Shown here: positions 42,892 to 52,270 of the stretch, one piece after another | Layout of the letters: each line of letters starts with the position of its first letter | Numbering within the stretch: the stretch's first letter is position 1 | Source of the DNA: Novosphingobium clariflavum | GTDB lineage: Bacteria; Pseudomonadota; Alphaproteobacteria; Sphingomonadales; Sphingomonadaceae | Direction: 5' to 3' | NCBI RefSeq assembly: GCF_026420865.1 | Contig: NZ_JAPCWC010000009.1 | Location: 62,001 to 126,000, forward strand | DNA: 64,000 nt | Notes under the pieces: model-generated | Database searches by the model: none | What the model saw: the letters and a program-made list of their open reading frames with translations, nothing else | Told to the model about the DNA's origin: nothing | Position numbers and translations under genes: made by a program

Positions 42892-42983
42892 GCCTCCCCT
42901 CTGCCCCAGTTGCCGCACCGCCGCACGAATTTTCGCAAGTGCGCTGGTTTTATCGACGAAATCGCTCAGTCCATCGCCCACTG

Positions 42984-43016
42984 ATCGATCAATCCGATCA
43001 ACCCAATCGGATCAAG
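42984..43016 (+). promoter_or_regulatory. OxyR-like tetrad site upstream of ahpC
   Basis: ATCG (42984-42987), CGAT (42995-42998) and ATCG (43006-43009) are each separated by exactly 7 nt, matching three of the four quarter-sites of the ATAG-N7-CTAT-N7-ATAG-N7-CTAT layout of OxyR. The fourth (43017-43020, GCCC) does not match. It lies about 75-110 bp before the ahpC start. Confidence 0.5.
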
Positions 43017-43092
43017 GCCCTACACATCGTCACACGAGCGGCCTATCTCCGCTCTTGTCAGTTTCAACACCCAATCGAGGGAGCTTACATCC

Positions 43093-43659
43093 ATGGGTAT
43101 CATCGGCAGCACCATCAAGCCGTTCAAGAACACCGCGTTCCAGGCCGGCAAGGACTTCTTCGACGTCACCGACGCCGACATCGCCGGCAAGTGGGCCGTG
43201 TTCTTCTTCTACCCGGCCGACTTCACCTTCGTCTGCCCGACCGAGCTGGAAGACCTCGGTGAGCAGTACGCCGCCCTCCAGGGCATGGGCGTGGAAGTGT
43301 TCGGCGTCTCGACCGACACCCACTTCAGCCACAAGGCCTGGCACGACACCTCGGACAAGATCGGCAAGATCCAGTACGCGTTCCTGGGCGACCAGAACCA
43401 CGCGCTGACCAATGCCTTCGGCGTCCTGCGCGAAGATTCGGGCCTGGCCGACCGCGCCACCTTCGTGGTCGATCCCGAAGGCGTCATCCAGATCATGGAA
43501 ATCACCTGCGAGGGCGTTGGCCGCAACGCTTCGGAACTGGTCCGCAAGATCAAGGCTGCCCAGTACGTCCGCGCCAACCCCGGCCAGGTCTGCCCGGCCA
43601 AGTGGGAAGAAGGTTCGGAAACCCTCGCTCCCTCGCTTGACCTCGTCGGCAAGCTCTAA
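43093..43659 (+). CDS. ahpC: Alkyl hydroperoxide reductase subunit C
   Basis: A 188-residue typical 2-Cys peroxiredoxin. The peroxidatic Cys48 is in [11 protein letters not shown], the resolving Cys167 in [11 protein letters not shown], and the [14 protein letters not shown] and [16 protein letters not shown] blocks are complete. It reduces hydrogen peroxide and organic peroxides with electrons from AhpF, encoded 160 bp downstream. GAGGGAG precedes the ATG. Confidence 0.97.
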   Translation: MGIIGSTIKPFKNTAFQAGKDFFDVTDADIAGKWAVFFFYPADFTFVCPTELEDLGEQYAALQGMGVEVFGVSTDTHFSHKAWHDTSDKIGKIQYAFLGDQNHALTNAFGVLREDSGLADRATFVVDPEGVIQIMEITCEGVGRNASELVRKIKAAQYVRANPGQVCPAKWEEGSETLAPSLDLVGKL

Positions 43660-43707
43660 GACTTACGCGACCAGGCCGTAAGGCCATCCGGGTCGCGCGG
43701 TGAAGGT

Positions 43708-43742
43708 GTGCGGCCCGGGGCATCCCTCCCCCGGAGCCGCAC
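43708..43742 (+). terminator. Stable intercistronic hairpin between ahpC and ahpF
   Basis: Stem GTGCGGC / GCCGCAC extended inward by CCGGGG / CCCCGG with one bulged A and an 8-nt loop. It probably gives partial termination or 3'-end protection so that ahpC is expressed above ahpF. Confidence 0.6.
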
Positions 43743-43819
43743 CCCCGTGCGCTTCGCGGCTGGCAGACCCCCGGGCCGCCCCTTTCTCTCCCCACGCATT
43801 TCATAAGGACCTGTGACTC

Positions 43820-45409
43820 ATGCTCGACCCCGCCCTGAAGCAACAGCTCTCGCAATATCTCGCCATGCTGCGCGAGCCGATCGAGCTCGTCGCCTCGCTG
43901 GGCGGCGACGCCAAGTCTGCCGAGACCCGCGAGCTGCTGACCACCATCGCCTCGCTCTCGGACAAGGTTACCGCCACTTTCGACGGCGATGACGCGCGCA
44001 AGCCCAGCTTCCTCGTCCGCCGCGCTGCCGATGCCGATGCCGCCGTGCGTTTTGCCGGCCTGCCGCTCGGCCACGAATTCACCTCGCTCGTCCTCGCCCT
44101 GCTGTGGACCGGCGGCCATCCGCCCAAGGTCTCCGACGAGACGCTGGCGCAGATCCGCAATCTCGAAGGCCGCTACGAGTTCGAGATGTACTTCTCGCTC
44201 TCCTGCCACAACTGCCCGGACGTGGTGCAGGCGCTGACGCTGATCGCGCTCAACAACCCCAATGTCTCCGCCACCCTGATCGAGGGCGGCGCGTTCCAGG
44301 ACGAAGTCGAGGGCCGCGGCGTCATGGCCGTACCGGCCGTGTTCCTGAACGGCGCGATGTGGGGTTCGGGCAAGATGAGCGTCGAGGAGATCCTCGCCAA
44401 GCTCGACACCGGCGCCGATGCCAGGGCGGCGGCCAAGCTGGCCGAGAAGAAGCCGTTCGAAGTGCTGGTGGTCGGCGGCGGCCCCGCCGGGGCCTCGGCC
44501 GCGATCTACACCGCACGCAAGGGTTTCTCGACCGGCATCGCCGCGGAACGCTTCGGCGGCCAGGTGCAGGACACCATGGGCATCGAGAACTTCATCTCGG
44601 TTCCCTATACCGAAGGCCCCAAGCTCGCCGCCGCGCTGGAAACCCACGTCGGGGAATACGAGATCGACGTGATGAACCTGCAGCGCGCCGAAAAGCTGGT
44701 GCCCGCCAGCGAACTCGGCGGCTATCACGAGGTGGTCTTCGCCAACGGCGCTTCGCTCAAGGCGCGCAGCCTCGTGCTGACGACCGGTGCCCGCTGGCGC
44801 AACCTCGGCGTCCCCGGTGAGGCCGAGTACAAGAACAAGGGCGTGGCCTATTGCCCGCACTGCGACGGCCCGCTGTTCAAGGGCAAGCGCGTGGCGGTGA
44901 TCGGCGGCGGCAACTCGGGCGTCGAGGCGGCGATCGACCTTGCCGGGATCGTCGGCCATGTCACCCTGATCGAGTTCGACGACAAGCTGCGCGCCGACCA
45001 GGTGCTGGTGAGCAAGCTCGAATCGATGGCCAACGTGCAGATCCTCACCAGCGCCCAGACCCTTGAGGTCACCGGTGACGGCGAGAAGGTGAACGGCCTG
45101 GTCTACAAGGACCGGACCAGCGGCGAAGAGCACAAGGTCGAACTGGAAGGCGTGTTCGTCCAGATCGGTCTGGTGCCCAATACCGAGTGGCTGAAGGACA
45201 GCGGCATCGCCCTCTCGCCCCGCGGCGAGATCGTGGTGGACGACAAGGCGGCGACCAGCCTGCCGGGCATTTTCGCGGCCGGTGACGCCACCACGGTGCC
45301 CTACAAGCAGATCATCATCGCCATGGGCCAAGGCGCGACCGCCGCGCTTTCCGCCTTCGACTACCTGATCCGCAACGAGGCTCCGGTCGCCGCGCTCGAA
45401 GTGGCCTGA
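43820..45409 (+). CDS. ahpF: Alkyl hydroperoxide reductase subunit F
   Basis: A 529-residue flavoprotein. The N-terminal thioredoxin-like pair domain has the redox motif [10 protein letters not shown]. The thioredoxin-reductase-like part has the FAD motif [22 protein letters not shown], the second redox pair [13 protein letters not shown], the NAD motif [18 protein letters not shown] and the C-terminal [30 protein letters not shown]. It passes NADH electrons to AhpC. Confidence 0.97.
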   Translation: MLDPALKQQLSQYLAMLREPIELVASLGGDAKSAETRELLTTIASLSDKVTATFDGDDARKPSFLVRRAADADAAVRFAGLPLGHEFTSLVLALLWTGGHPPKVSDETLAQIRNLEGRYEFEMYFSLSCHNCPDVVQALTLIALNNPNVSATLIEGGAFQDEVEGRGVMAVPAVFLNGAMWGSGKMSVEEILAKLDTGADARAAAKLAEKKPFEVLVVGGGPAGASAAIYTARKGFSTGIAAERFGGQVQDTMGIENFISVPYTEGPKLAAALETHVGEYEIDVMNLQRAEKLVPASELGGYHEVVFANGASLKARSLVLTTGARWRNLGVPGEAEYKNKGVAYCPHCDGPLFKGKRVAVIGGGNSGVEAAIDLAGIVGHVTLIEFDDKLRADQVLVSKLESMANVQILTSAQTLEVTGDGEKVNGLVYKDRTSGEEHKVELEGVFVQIGLVPNTEWLKDSGIALSPRGEIVVDDKAATSLPGIFAAGDATTVPYKQIIIAMGQGATAALSAFDYLIRNEAPVAALEVA

Positions 45410-45435
45410 CGACAGACAGCATCCCCCCGAGCAAG

Positions 45436-45467
45436 CGGGCGGGCACCGGGAGGTGTCCGCCCGTTTT
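45436..45467 (+). terminator. Intrinsic terminator of ahpCF
   Basis: Stem CGGGCGGGCACC / GGTGTCCGCCCG (12 bp with one G:U pair) and loop GGGA, followed by TTTT, 27 bp after the ahpF stop. Confidence 0.88.
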
Positions 45468-45532
45468 CGTGTGGGTGGGGGGCAGGCAGGGGCAGAGCGC
45501 GCAATTTCCTGACCGGGCGCTCTAATTTTGCG

Positions 45533-45706
45533 TTGCCCCCATTCGAAAAAATGGCACGCAAACGATATTATTGTTGCGAGATAGCAACATCATTGCACGA
45601 ATGTTTCAGAAATTTTGCAATGTTGCAGAATTTCGTTGCGCAGCATCATCCCGCCGGAGACGTTGCCAAGAGCCCGATATCGGGTGTTTTTCTTGGGGGT
45701 CGTGAC
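45533..45706 (+). promoter_or_regulatory. AT-rich leader of the TonB-dependent receptor gene
   Basis: About 170 bp of AT-rich DNA before the receptor ATG, unlike its GC-rich neighbours. It contains a GTTGC-GAGATA-GCAAC hairpin (45574-45589) and several TTGCA/TGCAA motifs (TTTTGCAATGTTGCAGAA at 45611-45628). It stays open in frame with the receptor, but its Cys/Tyr-rich translation has no signal-peptide character. Likely a promoter and regulated leader. Confidence 0.5.
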
Positions 45707-48589
45707 ATGAGGACGGGGAATTTCCATTTGCATTGCAGCATTGCCGCGCTCACGCTCGGCGCGCTGGTGATGCCCGCCACCGTACAGGCGCAGGACGCCG
45801 ATGCCGCCGCGACGACACCGGGAGAAGCCATCGTCGTCACCGGCTCGCGCATCCGCCAGAACCCGCTCGACAACGCCAGCCCGGTGGTTGTGCTCGACAG
45901 CACCTCGATCGCCAAGACCGGCCTGTCCTCGGTCGCCGACGTGCTGCAGCGCCTGCCCAGCGCCGCGGGCGGCCTCAACACCAAGGTCAACAACTCGGGC
46001 AACATCGGCAACCCGCAGGACGGCGGCGGCGTCGGCGCAGGCACCAGCGAGATCGACCTGCGCTACCTGCTCGCCAAGCGCACGCTCGTGCTGGTCGACG
46101 GCATGCGCTACGTGAACGCCACGGCGGCGAGCGGCATCCCCTCCACGGTCGACCTCAACACCATTCCCGCCAACCAGATCGAGCGCATCGAGGTCCTGCA
46201 ATCGGGCCAGTCGCCGCTCTACGGTTCGGACGCCATCGCCGGCGTCGTCAACATCATCACCAAGTCCGAGCAGGACGGCCTGCGCGCCACCGCCCAGTAC
46301 GGCAGCTTCCGCCAGGGCGACGGGCACACCCAGGACTACAACGTCAGCTACGGCATCAAGGGGCCGACCACCTCGGTCGTGCTGGGCGCCAGCTACGTCA
46401 AGCAGGGCAAGGTCAGCACCGCCGACCGCGATATCTCGCAGTTCCCCAACCCCGGCCAGTCCAGCTGCCTCGATCCGCGCGGCGGCTGTTCCTCGGCGGC
46501 GGTGAACGGGCGCATCGTGTTCAATCCGGGCAACCCCTCGCTGCCCGCCGGCGGCAGCGTGACCGTGCGCAACGCCCCGCTCATGGGCCAGGGCACTTAT
46601 GATCCGACGCTGACGGGCGGCGATTTCCGCGCCTTCACCGCGGCCGACCGTTTCAACTTCTCGCCCTACAACTACTTCCTGACGCCGTCCGAACGCTACG
46701 GCTTCTGGGGCAGCGCCAAGCAGGAACTGGGCTCGAACGTCACGTTCCGCGCCAAGCTCGTCTACAACCGCCGCAACTCGCAGAACCAGGCGGCGTTCCT
46801 GCCGCTGTTCATCGGCCCCGACGCGGGCAACGGCAACCTGCTCGACACCGTCTCGATCGACGTGACGAACCCCTACAACCCCTTCGGCATCACGCTCAAC
46901 TCGGGCACCAACGGCCAGCCGGCGACCTACAGCTTCATCGGCCGCCGCCTCGTCGAGGCCGGGCAGCGCACTTATACGCAGCACGTCGACACGATGACCG
47001 CCAATGCCTCGCTCGACGGCAGCTTCCATGTCGGCAGCCGCAAGTTCTACTGGGACGTCAACGCCGCCTTCGGCTGGAACGACGCCAAGCTGACCTTCAC
47101 CGGCAACGTCAACGCCGCCCGGGTGGCCCAGGCGCTCGGCCCGCTGGCGAACTGCACCGGCGACTGCGTGCCGCTCAACATCTTCGGCGGCGCCGGTTCG
47201 ATCACCCAGGCCATGCTCGACTACATCTCGTTCACCGAGCATGACCGTTCGAGCCAGAGCATGCAGGACTACACCGCCAACCTCACCGGCGACCTGTTCG
47301 ACCTGCCCGCGGGGCCGGTCGGCTTCGCGATGGGCTACGAGCACCGCTACCAGCACGGCTCGTTCACGCCCGACCCGGTCATCCAGGCGGGTCTCGGCGC
47401 CGACATTCCCGCACAGGCGGCCTCGGGCTCCTACAACACCGACGAACTCTACGCCGAAGTGCGCGTGCCGCTGCTGAAGGACACCCCGTTCTTCGAACTG
47501 CTCGAAGCCGACGGCGCGGTGCGCCACTCGGACTACTCGACCGGCAGCAAGAGCACGACCTTCACCGCCACCGGCCTGTGGAAGCCGGTGCCCGACCTCT
47601 TGCTGCGCGCCTCCTATGCCGAGGGCTTCCGCGCCCCGGCGATCGGCGAACTGTTCGGCGCCCAGTCGCGCGCCGACGCGCCGATCGACGATCCGTGCAC
47701 CAACGTCACCGGCTCGGGCTGGCAAAGCTCGGCCACCATCCGCACCAACTGCATCGCCAACGGCGTTCCCGCCGACGGCAGCTACCAGGAACCGCTCGGC
47801 GGCCAGATCGGCACGCTGACCGGCGGCAACCAGAACCTCAAGCCCGAAACCAGCACGACCTGGCTGTTCGGCGCGGTCTACAGCCCGGCCTGGGCGCGCG
47901 GCGGCTTCGCCCGCAGCCTCAGCCTCGAGGTGAACTACTACGACATCACCGTCGACGGCGCGATCTCGGCGATCAACCCGCAGGTCACGCTCGCCCGCTG
48001 CGCCGAACTGGGGGACACCGCCGCCTGCGACAACGTCGTGCGCACCTCGAGCGGCCGCATCGCCAGCGTGCTCGGCCTGTTGCAGAACATCGGCTCGATC
48101 CGCACCCGCGGCCTCGACGTGAGCTTCAACTACAGCTCGCCGATGACCGACCTCGGCACCTTCGGCCTCTCGGTCAACGCCAACCACCTGATGAAGTACA
48201 CCGAATCGTTCCCCACCGGGACCGGCTCGACCACCATCAGCTACAAGGACACGACCCGCGGCTTCCCCGACCAGTCCTACCCCGAATGGAAGGCCACCAG
48301 CATCCTCTCGTGGTCGATCGGCGGCTTCGACAGCTCGTTCACCGGCCGCTACATCAAGGGCGTGACCGAAGGCGACGGCCACAAGCTGGGTGACCGCTTC
48401 TACGGCGACGTGCAGCTGAGCTACACCCCCAGCTTCATGGACAGCGCCTTCACCTTCACGCTGGGCGTCAACAACGTCTTCGATACCGACCCGCCGGCCT
48501 GCAACACCTGCACCGGCCCGAACTACGACCCGACGACGTACGACGTCCCCGGCCAGTTCGGCTATCTGCGCATCGGCGTGAAGATGTAG
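45707..48589 (+). CDS. TonB-dependent outer-membrane receptor
   Basis: A 960-residue receptor. The signal peptide is LHCSIAALTLGALVMPATVQAQ. A TonB-box-like stretch AIVVTGSRI and plug domain (ENPLDNASPVVVLDSTSIAKTGLSSVADVLQRLPSAAGG without the initial E, LVDGMRYVN, DLNTIPANQIERIEVLQSGQSPLYGSDAIAGVVNIITK) lead into a 22-strand barrel with YAEGFRAPAIGELFGAQ and NLKPETSTTWLFGAVY, ending FGYLRIGVKM. The aromatic-hydrophobic terminus fits outer-membrane insertion. The family takes up siderophores, vitamins, sugars or peptides; the ligand is not known. TGGGGGT precedes the ATG at 45707. Confidence 0.93.
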   Translation: MRTGNFHLHCSIAALTLGALVMPATVQAQDADAAATTPGEAIVVTGSRIRQNPLDNASPVVVLDSTSIAKTGLSSVADVLQRLPSAAGGLNTKVNNSGNIGNPQDGGGVGAGTSEIDLRYLLAKRTLVLVDGMRYVNATAASGIPSTVDLNTIPANQIERIEVLQSGQSPLYGSDAIAGVVNIITKSEQDGLRATAQYGSFRQGDGHTQDYNVSYGIKGPTTSVVLGASYVKQGKVSTADRDISQFPNPGQSSCLDPRGGCSSAAVNGRIVFNPGNPSLPAGGSVTVRNAPLMGQGTYDPTLTGGDFRAFTAADRFNFSPYNYFLTPSERYGFWGSAKQELGSNVTFRAKLVYNRRNSQNQAAFLPLFIGPDAGNGNLLDTVSIDVTNPYNPFGITLNSGTNGQPATYSFIGRRLVEAGQRTYTQHVDTMTANASLDGSFHVGSRKFYWDVNAAFGWNDAKLTFTGNVNAARVAQALGPLANCTGDCVPLNIFGGAGSITQAMLDYISFTEHDRSSQSMQDYTANLTGDLFDLPAGPVGFAMGYEHRYQHGSFTPDPVIQAGLGADIPAQAASGSYNTDELYAEVRVPLLKDTPFFELLEADGAVRHSDYSTGSKSTTFTATGLWKPVPDLLLRASYAEGFRAPAIGELFGAQSRADAPIDDPCTNVTGSGWQSSATIRTNCIANGVPADGSYQEPLGGQIGTLTGGNQNLKPETSTTWLFGAVYSPAWARGGFARSLSLEVNYYDITVDGAISAINPQVTLARCAELGDTAACDNVVRTSSGRIASVLGLLQNIGSIRTRGLDVSFNYSSPMTDLGTFGLSVNANHLMKYTESFPTGTGSTTISYKDTTRGFPDQSYPEWKATSILSWSIGGFDSSFTGRYIKGVTEGDGHKLGDRFYGDVQLSYTPSFMDSAFTFTLGVNNVFDTDPPACNTCTGPNYDPTTYDVPGQFGYLRIGVKM

Positions 48590-48603
48590 GCAAACCTTCC
48601 GGT

Positions 48604-48630
48604 CCGGCGCGGGAGAGCCTCCCGCGCCGG
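48604..48630. terminator. GC hairpin after the TonB-dependent receptor
   Basis: Perfect 12-bp stem CCGGCGCGGGAG / CTCCCGCGCCGG with a 3-nt loop, 14 bp after the stop. No T-run. Imperfect 11-bp tandem repeats (CGATCCACGGC, CGATCAGCGAC) follow at about 48639-48680. Confidence 0.65.
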
Positions 48631-48674
48631 GCATCGGACGATCCACGGCCGATCCACGGCCGATCAGCGACCGA

Positions 48675-49268
48675 TCAGCGGCGCTTTTTCAGCACCACAT
48701 AGAGCGCGCCCTGCCCGCCGTGTCGGCGATGGGCCCCGCGCACCGCGACGATGTCGTAGGCATGTTCGCTGGCCGCCAGCCAGTCGATGATCTTGGCGCG
48801 GATCGCCCCGCGCGCACTGCCCCGGTCCATCGAATCGACCGGGCGCGACTTGCCCGTCACCACCAGCACCACCCGCGCGCCCATCGACTTGGCCTGGGTC
48901 AGCCCGTGCATCAGCCGCACATAGGCCTGATCGAGGCTCGATCCGTGCAGGTCGAGGCTGAAATCGGGCAGCAGCGTCCCCTTGGAAATGCGCTTCTCCC
49001 ACGAGCCATCGAGCTGCAGCTGCGATTCGGCCTGGGGCTTGGCCGCGGCCGGCTTGGGCGGCAGCGGCGGCGGCACCCGGCCCTTAACCTTCCTGCCGGA
49101 CGGAGGCGGCGCAGATACGACGACAGGAGCGGGGGCGGAGGCAGGAACCGGCTCGGCCACCACCGCTTCCGCCCTGGGCCGGCGCTTGTCGAGCGGGGTC
49201 ACCGTCCGGGCGACCTGCGCCCAGACCTGCGCCTCTTCCGTGCTCAGTCGCCGACCGGGCCTCCTCAT
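48675..49268 (-). CDS. Smr-domain protein
   Basis: A 197-residue protein. The N-terminus RRPGRRLSTEEAQVWAQVARTVTPL leads into an Ala/Pro-rich linker. The C-terminal Smr domain has the LDLHGSSLDQAYVRLMHGLTQAKSMGARVVLVVTGKSRP start with the DLHG motif, the HxxGxG-like RRHGGQGALYVVLKK end and the LPDFSLDL entry. Smr domains nick branched DNA or cleave RNA; stand-alone bacterial versions (YdaL/SmrB-like) act on DNA structures or collided-ribosome mRNA. Its start overlaps the mltA stop by 4 bp. Confidence 0.9.
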   Translation of the reverse strand: MRRPGRRLSTEEAQVWAQVARTVTPLDKRRPRAEAVVAEPVPASAPAPVVVSAPPPSGRKVKGRVPPPLPPKPAAAKPQAESQLQLDGSWEKRISKGTLLPDFSLDLHGSSLDQAYVRLMHGLTQAKSMGARVVLVVTGKSRPVDSMDRGSARGAIRAKIIDWLAASEHAYDIVAVRGAHRRHGGQGALYVVLKKRR

Positions 49269-50500
49269 TGCTGCTGCAACCGGGCAAGCGTGCCCTTGGG
49301 CACCAGCACCACCGCGTCGCCGCGACCGCTCATGCCGCCGGCGGTCACGCGGGCCTGGTCACCCGCTCCCCAGAAGGTGTCGAAACGGTTGGCGCCCTTG
49401 ATTGCGCCGCCGGTGTCCTGCGCCACCCACAGGCCGTTCGCCTCGCGCCGGTCGAGCCCGAGCCAGACCGGCGCGCCCAGCGGCACGAACAGCGGATCGG
49501 CGGCCACCGAGGCGCGCGCGCGCACCGGCACGCCCAGCGCGCCGAGCGGCCCGTCGCCGGTCAGTTCGCGGAAGAACACCCAGGACTGGTTCTGCCGCAT
49601 CAGCGCATCCCCCTCGACCGGGTGCTCGTGAATGTACTGCATGATGCCCTGCATCGAGCCCGAGTATTGCCCCGGCCCGCTGCCGATCAGCCCCTGGTCC
49701 CGCATGACGCCGCCGATCCCGGTATAGGACCAGCCGTTCTGCCCGGCATAACCGATGCGCATGACGGTGCCGTCGGGCGCGCGCAAGCGGCCGGAGCCCT
49801 GCACCTGCAGGAAAAACACCTCGACCGGATCGCGCGCCCAGGCGATCTCCAGCCCGCGATTGGCCAATGCCCCGTCCTCGATGGCGCCGCGATCGTAATA
49901 GGGCACGAAGGCGCCGGTCTGGTCGTAGCGGCCAAGCGGCATCTGCCCCTTGGCATTGGGCGTGGCATCGCCGGGCCTGGCGCGAACGAGGTCGGCGGGC
50001 ATGGCGTAGATCGGCACGTCGTAGCCCGGCAGGTGCTGGCGCGCGCCGGCGATTTCGGGCTCATAATAGCCGGTCGCGAAACCGCGTCCGTCGCCGATCT
50101 TCACCGTCTCGAAATAGGTCTGGAAAAACTGCGCGGCCGAAGCCCCGGGCCATGCCCGGGCCGCGGCGCAGGCCGGCTGCCAGTCGGCCGGGCGGGTGAG
50201 GCCGCTGCCGTCGGTGCGCCGCGACACGCTGGCACAGCTCTCGCGGAACGAGGCGAGCGCCGCCGCGCCGTCGATCGCGCCGACCGGGAGCGAGGTGACG
50301 GCAGGGCCCGCACGTACGCCAAGCGCCACGGCATTGGCCGGCGGCGGCGGTCCGGGCGGGGTTGGCGGGGTGACGGTGCCGGGCCCGGAGGCGCCGGGAA
50401 TCATGCGCACGCAGCCCGAAAGCAGGGCCAGCGCCAGAATCGCCCCTGAACGGCGCCACTGCCATTTCCGCGGCTTCGCCAAAGCTGCCTGCACGACCAT
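49265..50500 (-). CDS. mltA: Lytic murein transglycosylase MltA
   Basis: A 411-residue lipoprotein in this reading (longer open frame to 50542). Signal peptide SGAILALALLSGC-V with lipobox, a Pro-rich spacer, then MltA domain: FFQTYFETVKIGDGRGFATGYYEPEIAGARQHLPGYDVPIY, FFLQVQGSGRLRAPDGTVMRIGYAGQNGWSYTGIGG, and the 3D domain with ...LWVAQDTGGAIKGANRFDTFWGAGDQA holding the catalytic Asp. It cleaves glycan strands to anhydromuropeptides. A terminator ends exactly at 50543 ahead of the upstream ATG, which favours the internal ATG at 50500. Confidence 0.92.
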   Translation of the reverse strand: MVVQAALAKPRKWQWRRSGAILALALLSGCVRMIPGASGPGTVTPPTPPGPPPPANAVALGVRAGPAVTSLPVGAIDGAAALASFRESCASVSRRTDGSGLTRPADWQPACAAARAWPGASAAQFFQTYFETVKIGDGRGFATGYYEPEIAGARQHLPGYDVPIYAMPADLVRARPGDATPNAKGQMPLGRYDQTGAFVPYYDRGAIEDGALANRGLEIAWARDPVEVFFLQVQGSGRLRAPDGTVMRIGYAGQNGWSYTGIGGVMRDQGLIGSGPGQYSGSMQGIMQYIHEHPVEGDALMRQNQSWVFFRELTGDGPLGALGVPVRARASVAADPLFVPLGAPVWLGLDRREANGLWVAQDTGGAIKGANRFDTFWGAGDQARVTAGGMSGRGDAVVLVPKGTLARLQQQ

Positions 50501-50542
50501 TCTCCGCACTGCGCGCCGGGCACGCACACGCCGCCCGGTCAT

Positions 50543-50572
50543 AAAACAAGAAGCCGGACCTTTCGGCCCGGC
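50543..50572 (-). terminator. Intrinsic terminator of timA
   Basis: On the minus strand GCCGGGCC-GAAA-GGTCCGGC forms an 8-bp stem (one G:U) with a GAAA tetraloop, followed by TTCTTGTTTT. It lies between timA and mltA. Confidence 0.85.
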
Positions 50573-50630
50573 CTCTCGATCCTTGTGGGATCATATGCCT
50601 GAAATCAACCGCCTATCCGGCGCATCAGGG

Positions 50631-51326
50631 TTACCCGGCGTCCGTCTCGTCGAGCAGCCAGTCCGGCCCGGCCGCATCGATCCGGCGGCTGAAGGTCCAG
50701 ATGTCGACCGCCTCGATCGCATCGTCGAGCGAGCCGGCAATCACGTGACCCTCGGCATCGCGGGTGACAGCGGCGATGTCCGAGCGGAAACGGATGGTGA
50801 TGCGGGCCACCCCATTGTCGACGCCGGCGCCGGTGATCGCGGCTTCCTCGATGCGGATCAGGCGGTTGTCGAGCGTTTCACCGGCCGCGATGCGGGCATC
50901 GATCGCAGCCGAGAAGCTGTCGTAGACATCGCCGTCACACAGCGCGCGAAGTTCTGCCTTGTCGCCCTTCCAGAACGATTCGAGGATCAGCCGGTAGGCA
51001 CTGCGCGCGCCTTCGAGGAAGGCGAAGGCATCGAACCGGCGATCGGCACCGGCGATTTCGGCAAGGCCGCGCTCCACCGAAGGCGGGGCGAGCGGCATTT
51101 CCCGCTGGCGGGGGGCCAGCGCCGAACGGTCGGCCTGCTTGGCGTCCTGCTTGCCGTCAGCCTTGGGCGGGACCGGGACGCGTGCGTTTCCGGGCTGGCC
51201 CTGGCGGCCTTCGAAGCGTCCCTGGATCGGCTCTTCCTCATGCTCGGCGCGGCGCCCGAGTACCGAATAAAGCCGCAGTCCCAGGAAGGCTGCGATCATG
51301 GCCAGGATCACGATTTCCGGTGTCAC
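50631..51326 (-). CDS. Tim44-like membrane protein TimA
   Basis: A 231-residue Tim44-domain protein. A single N-terminal helix (IVILAMIAAFLGLRLYSVLG) is followed by a charged linker and the Tim44/MBA1-like domain: FDAFAFLEGARSAYRLILESFWKGDKAELRALCDGDVYDSFSAAID, RIEEAAITGAGVDNGVARITIRFRSDIAAVTRDAEGHVIAGS and VDIWTFSRRIDAAGPDWLLDET. It is the bacterial relative of mitochondrial import motor adaptor Tim44. The divergent secB 405 bp away is a recurring pairing in alphaproteobacteria and supports the identification. Confidence 0.92.
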   Translation of the reverse strand: MTPEIVILAMIAAFLGLRLYSVLGRRAEHEEEPIQGRFEGRQGQPGNARVPVPPKADGKQDAKQADRSALAPRQREMPLAPPSVERGLAEIAGADRRFDAFAFLEGARSAYRLILESFWKGDKAELRALCDGDVYDSFSAAIDARIAAGETLDNRLIRIEEAAITGAGVDNGVARITIRFRSDIAAVTRDAEGHVIAGSLDDAIEAVDIWTFSRRIDAAGPDWLLDETDAG

Positions 51327-51730
51327 GTTCCTTTGTCCATCCTTTGCTTGGACGCGTCTGTTGTCTCGGGTGGTGCAAGCCTCGACAGGGCGCGGTGAAG
51401 TGGACGAATCGTCCGCTTGCGCGAGAGGCCGGGCACACGCCCGGGGAGCGTCATCATAACCCCAGATAAGTACAGTTTACAAATGAACAACGCGTGAGCG
51501 GCGGATTCAGGGAATTTTTCGGCATTGCGCTTTACCCTTTCACGGCTGCCCTGCCCGGTCCAACGCATGACAAGACGATCCGTTGCCACGGCCATGCCCG
51601 TGCCCATACCCGTGCCGCCCGCAACAAATTCGGGGCGATAGCTTCCACCGCCCGCGAAAACGCGCTAGGCGCCCTGCCCTGAGTTTCACCAGACTTCCAT
51701 CCGTATTCTTATAGACGGGACAGAATCGAA
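51327..51730. other. 404-bp divergent timA-secB intergenic region
   Basis: No gene is seen; the fxsA gene sometimes found between these two is absent. It holds a small CCGGGC/GCCCGG hairpin near 51430-51446 and AT-rich tracts near 51455-51490 and 51700-51720 that may be the two promoters. Confidence 0.6.
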
Positions 51731-52246
51731 ATGGCCGACGAAGGCAACGTCATCTCCGACATCAACCTCGGCAACGCCGACGACAACGCGCCGGCCGCCG
51801 GCATCATCTCGCAGTACGTCAAGGACCTCTCGGTCGAGAACCCGAACGCGCCGCAGAGCTTCTCCTGGCAGAACCAGCCGCAAGTCGACATCCAGTTCAA
51901 CATCGGCGCCCGCCCGATCGACGGCGAAGTCCACGAAGTCGAACTGAAGATCACCGTCGCCGCCAAGGCCGACGAAGGCACCGCCTACGTCGTCGACCTG
52001 GCCTATTGCGGTCTCGTGGGCATGCGCAACCTGGACGAGCCCAGCATGCACGCCTTCCTCTATGCCGAAGCGCCGCGCATCCTGTTCCCGTTCGCCCGCC
52101 GCGTGGTGGCCGATGCCGTGCGCGATGCCGGCTACCCGCCGCTGATGCTCGAGCCGATCGATTTCAACGGCCTTTACTTCCAGCAGCTCGCCGCCCGCCA
52201 GCAGGCCGAAGCCGAAGGCATGGGCGAGCCGGTCGGCCACGCCTGA
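51731..52246 (+). CDS. secB: Protein-export chaperone SecB
   Basis: A 171-residue SecB. QYVKDLSVENPNAPQSFSWQNQPQVDIQFNIGARPI is the typical N-terminal strand block, followed by HEVELKITVAAKADEGTAYVVDLAYCGLVGMRN and ILFPFARRVVADAVRDAGYPPLMLEPIDFNGLYFQQLAARQ. It keeps preproteins unfolded and hands them to SecA. The length and motifs fit the alphaproteobacterial form. Confidence 0.97.
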   Translation: MADEGNVISDINLGNADDNAPAAGIISQYVKDLSVENPNAPQSFSWQNQPQVDIQFNIGARPIDGEVHEVELKITVAAKADEGTAYVVDLAYCGLVGMRNLDEPSMHAFLYAEAPRILFPFARRVVADAVRDAGYPPLMLEPIDFNGLYFQQLAARQQAEAEGMGEPVGHA

Positions 52247-52270
52247 GGCCTGCCTCGCAGCCAATGACAT

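Noticed and set aside
45590-48646. 1018-codon minus-strand open frame opposite the TonB-dependent receptor
   Set aside because: Same reason: it mirrors the receptor codon pattern and has no signal peptide, membrane pattern or domain motif.
51327-51730. fxsA-like gene between timA and secB
   Set aside because: All frames were read; none has the four-helix FxsA pattern or a plausible start.
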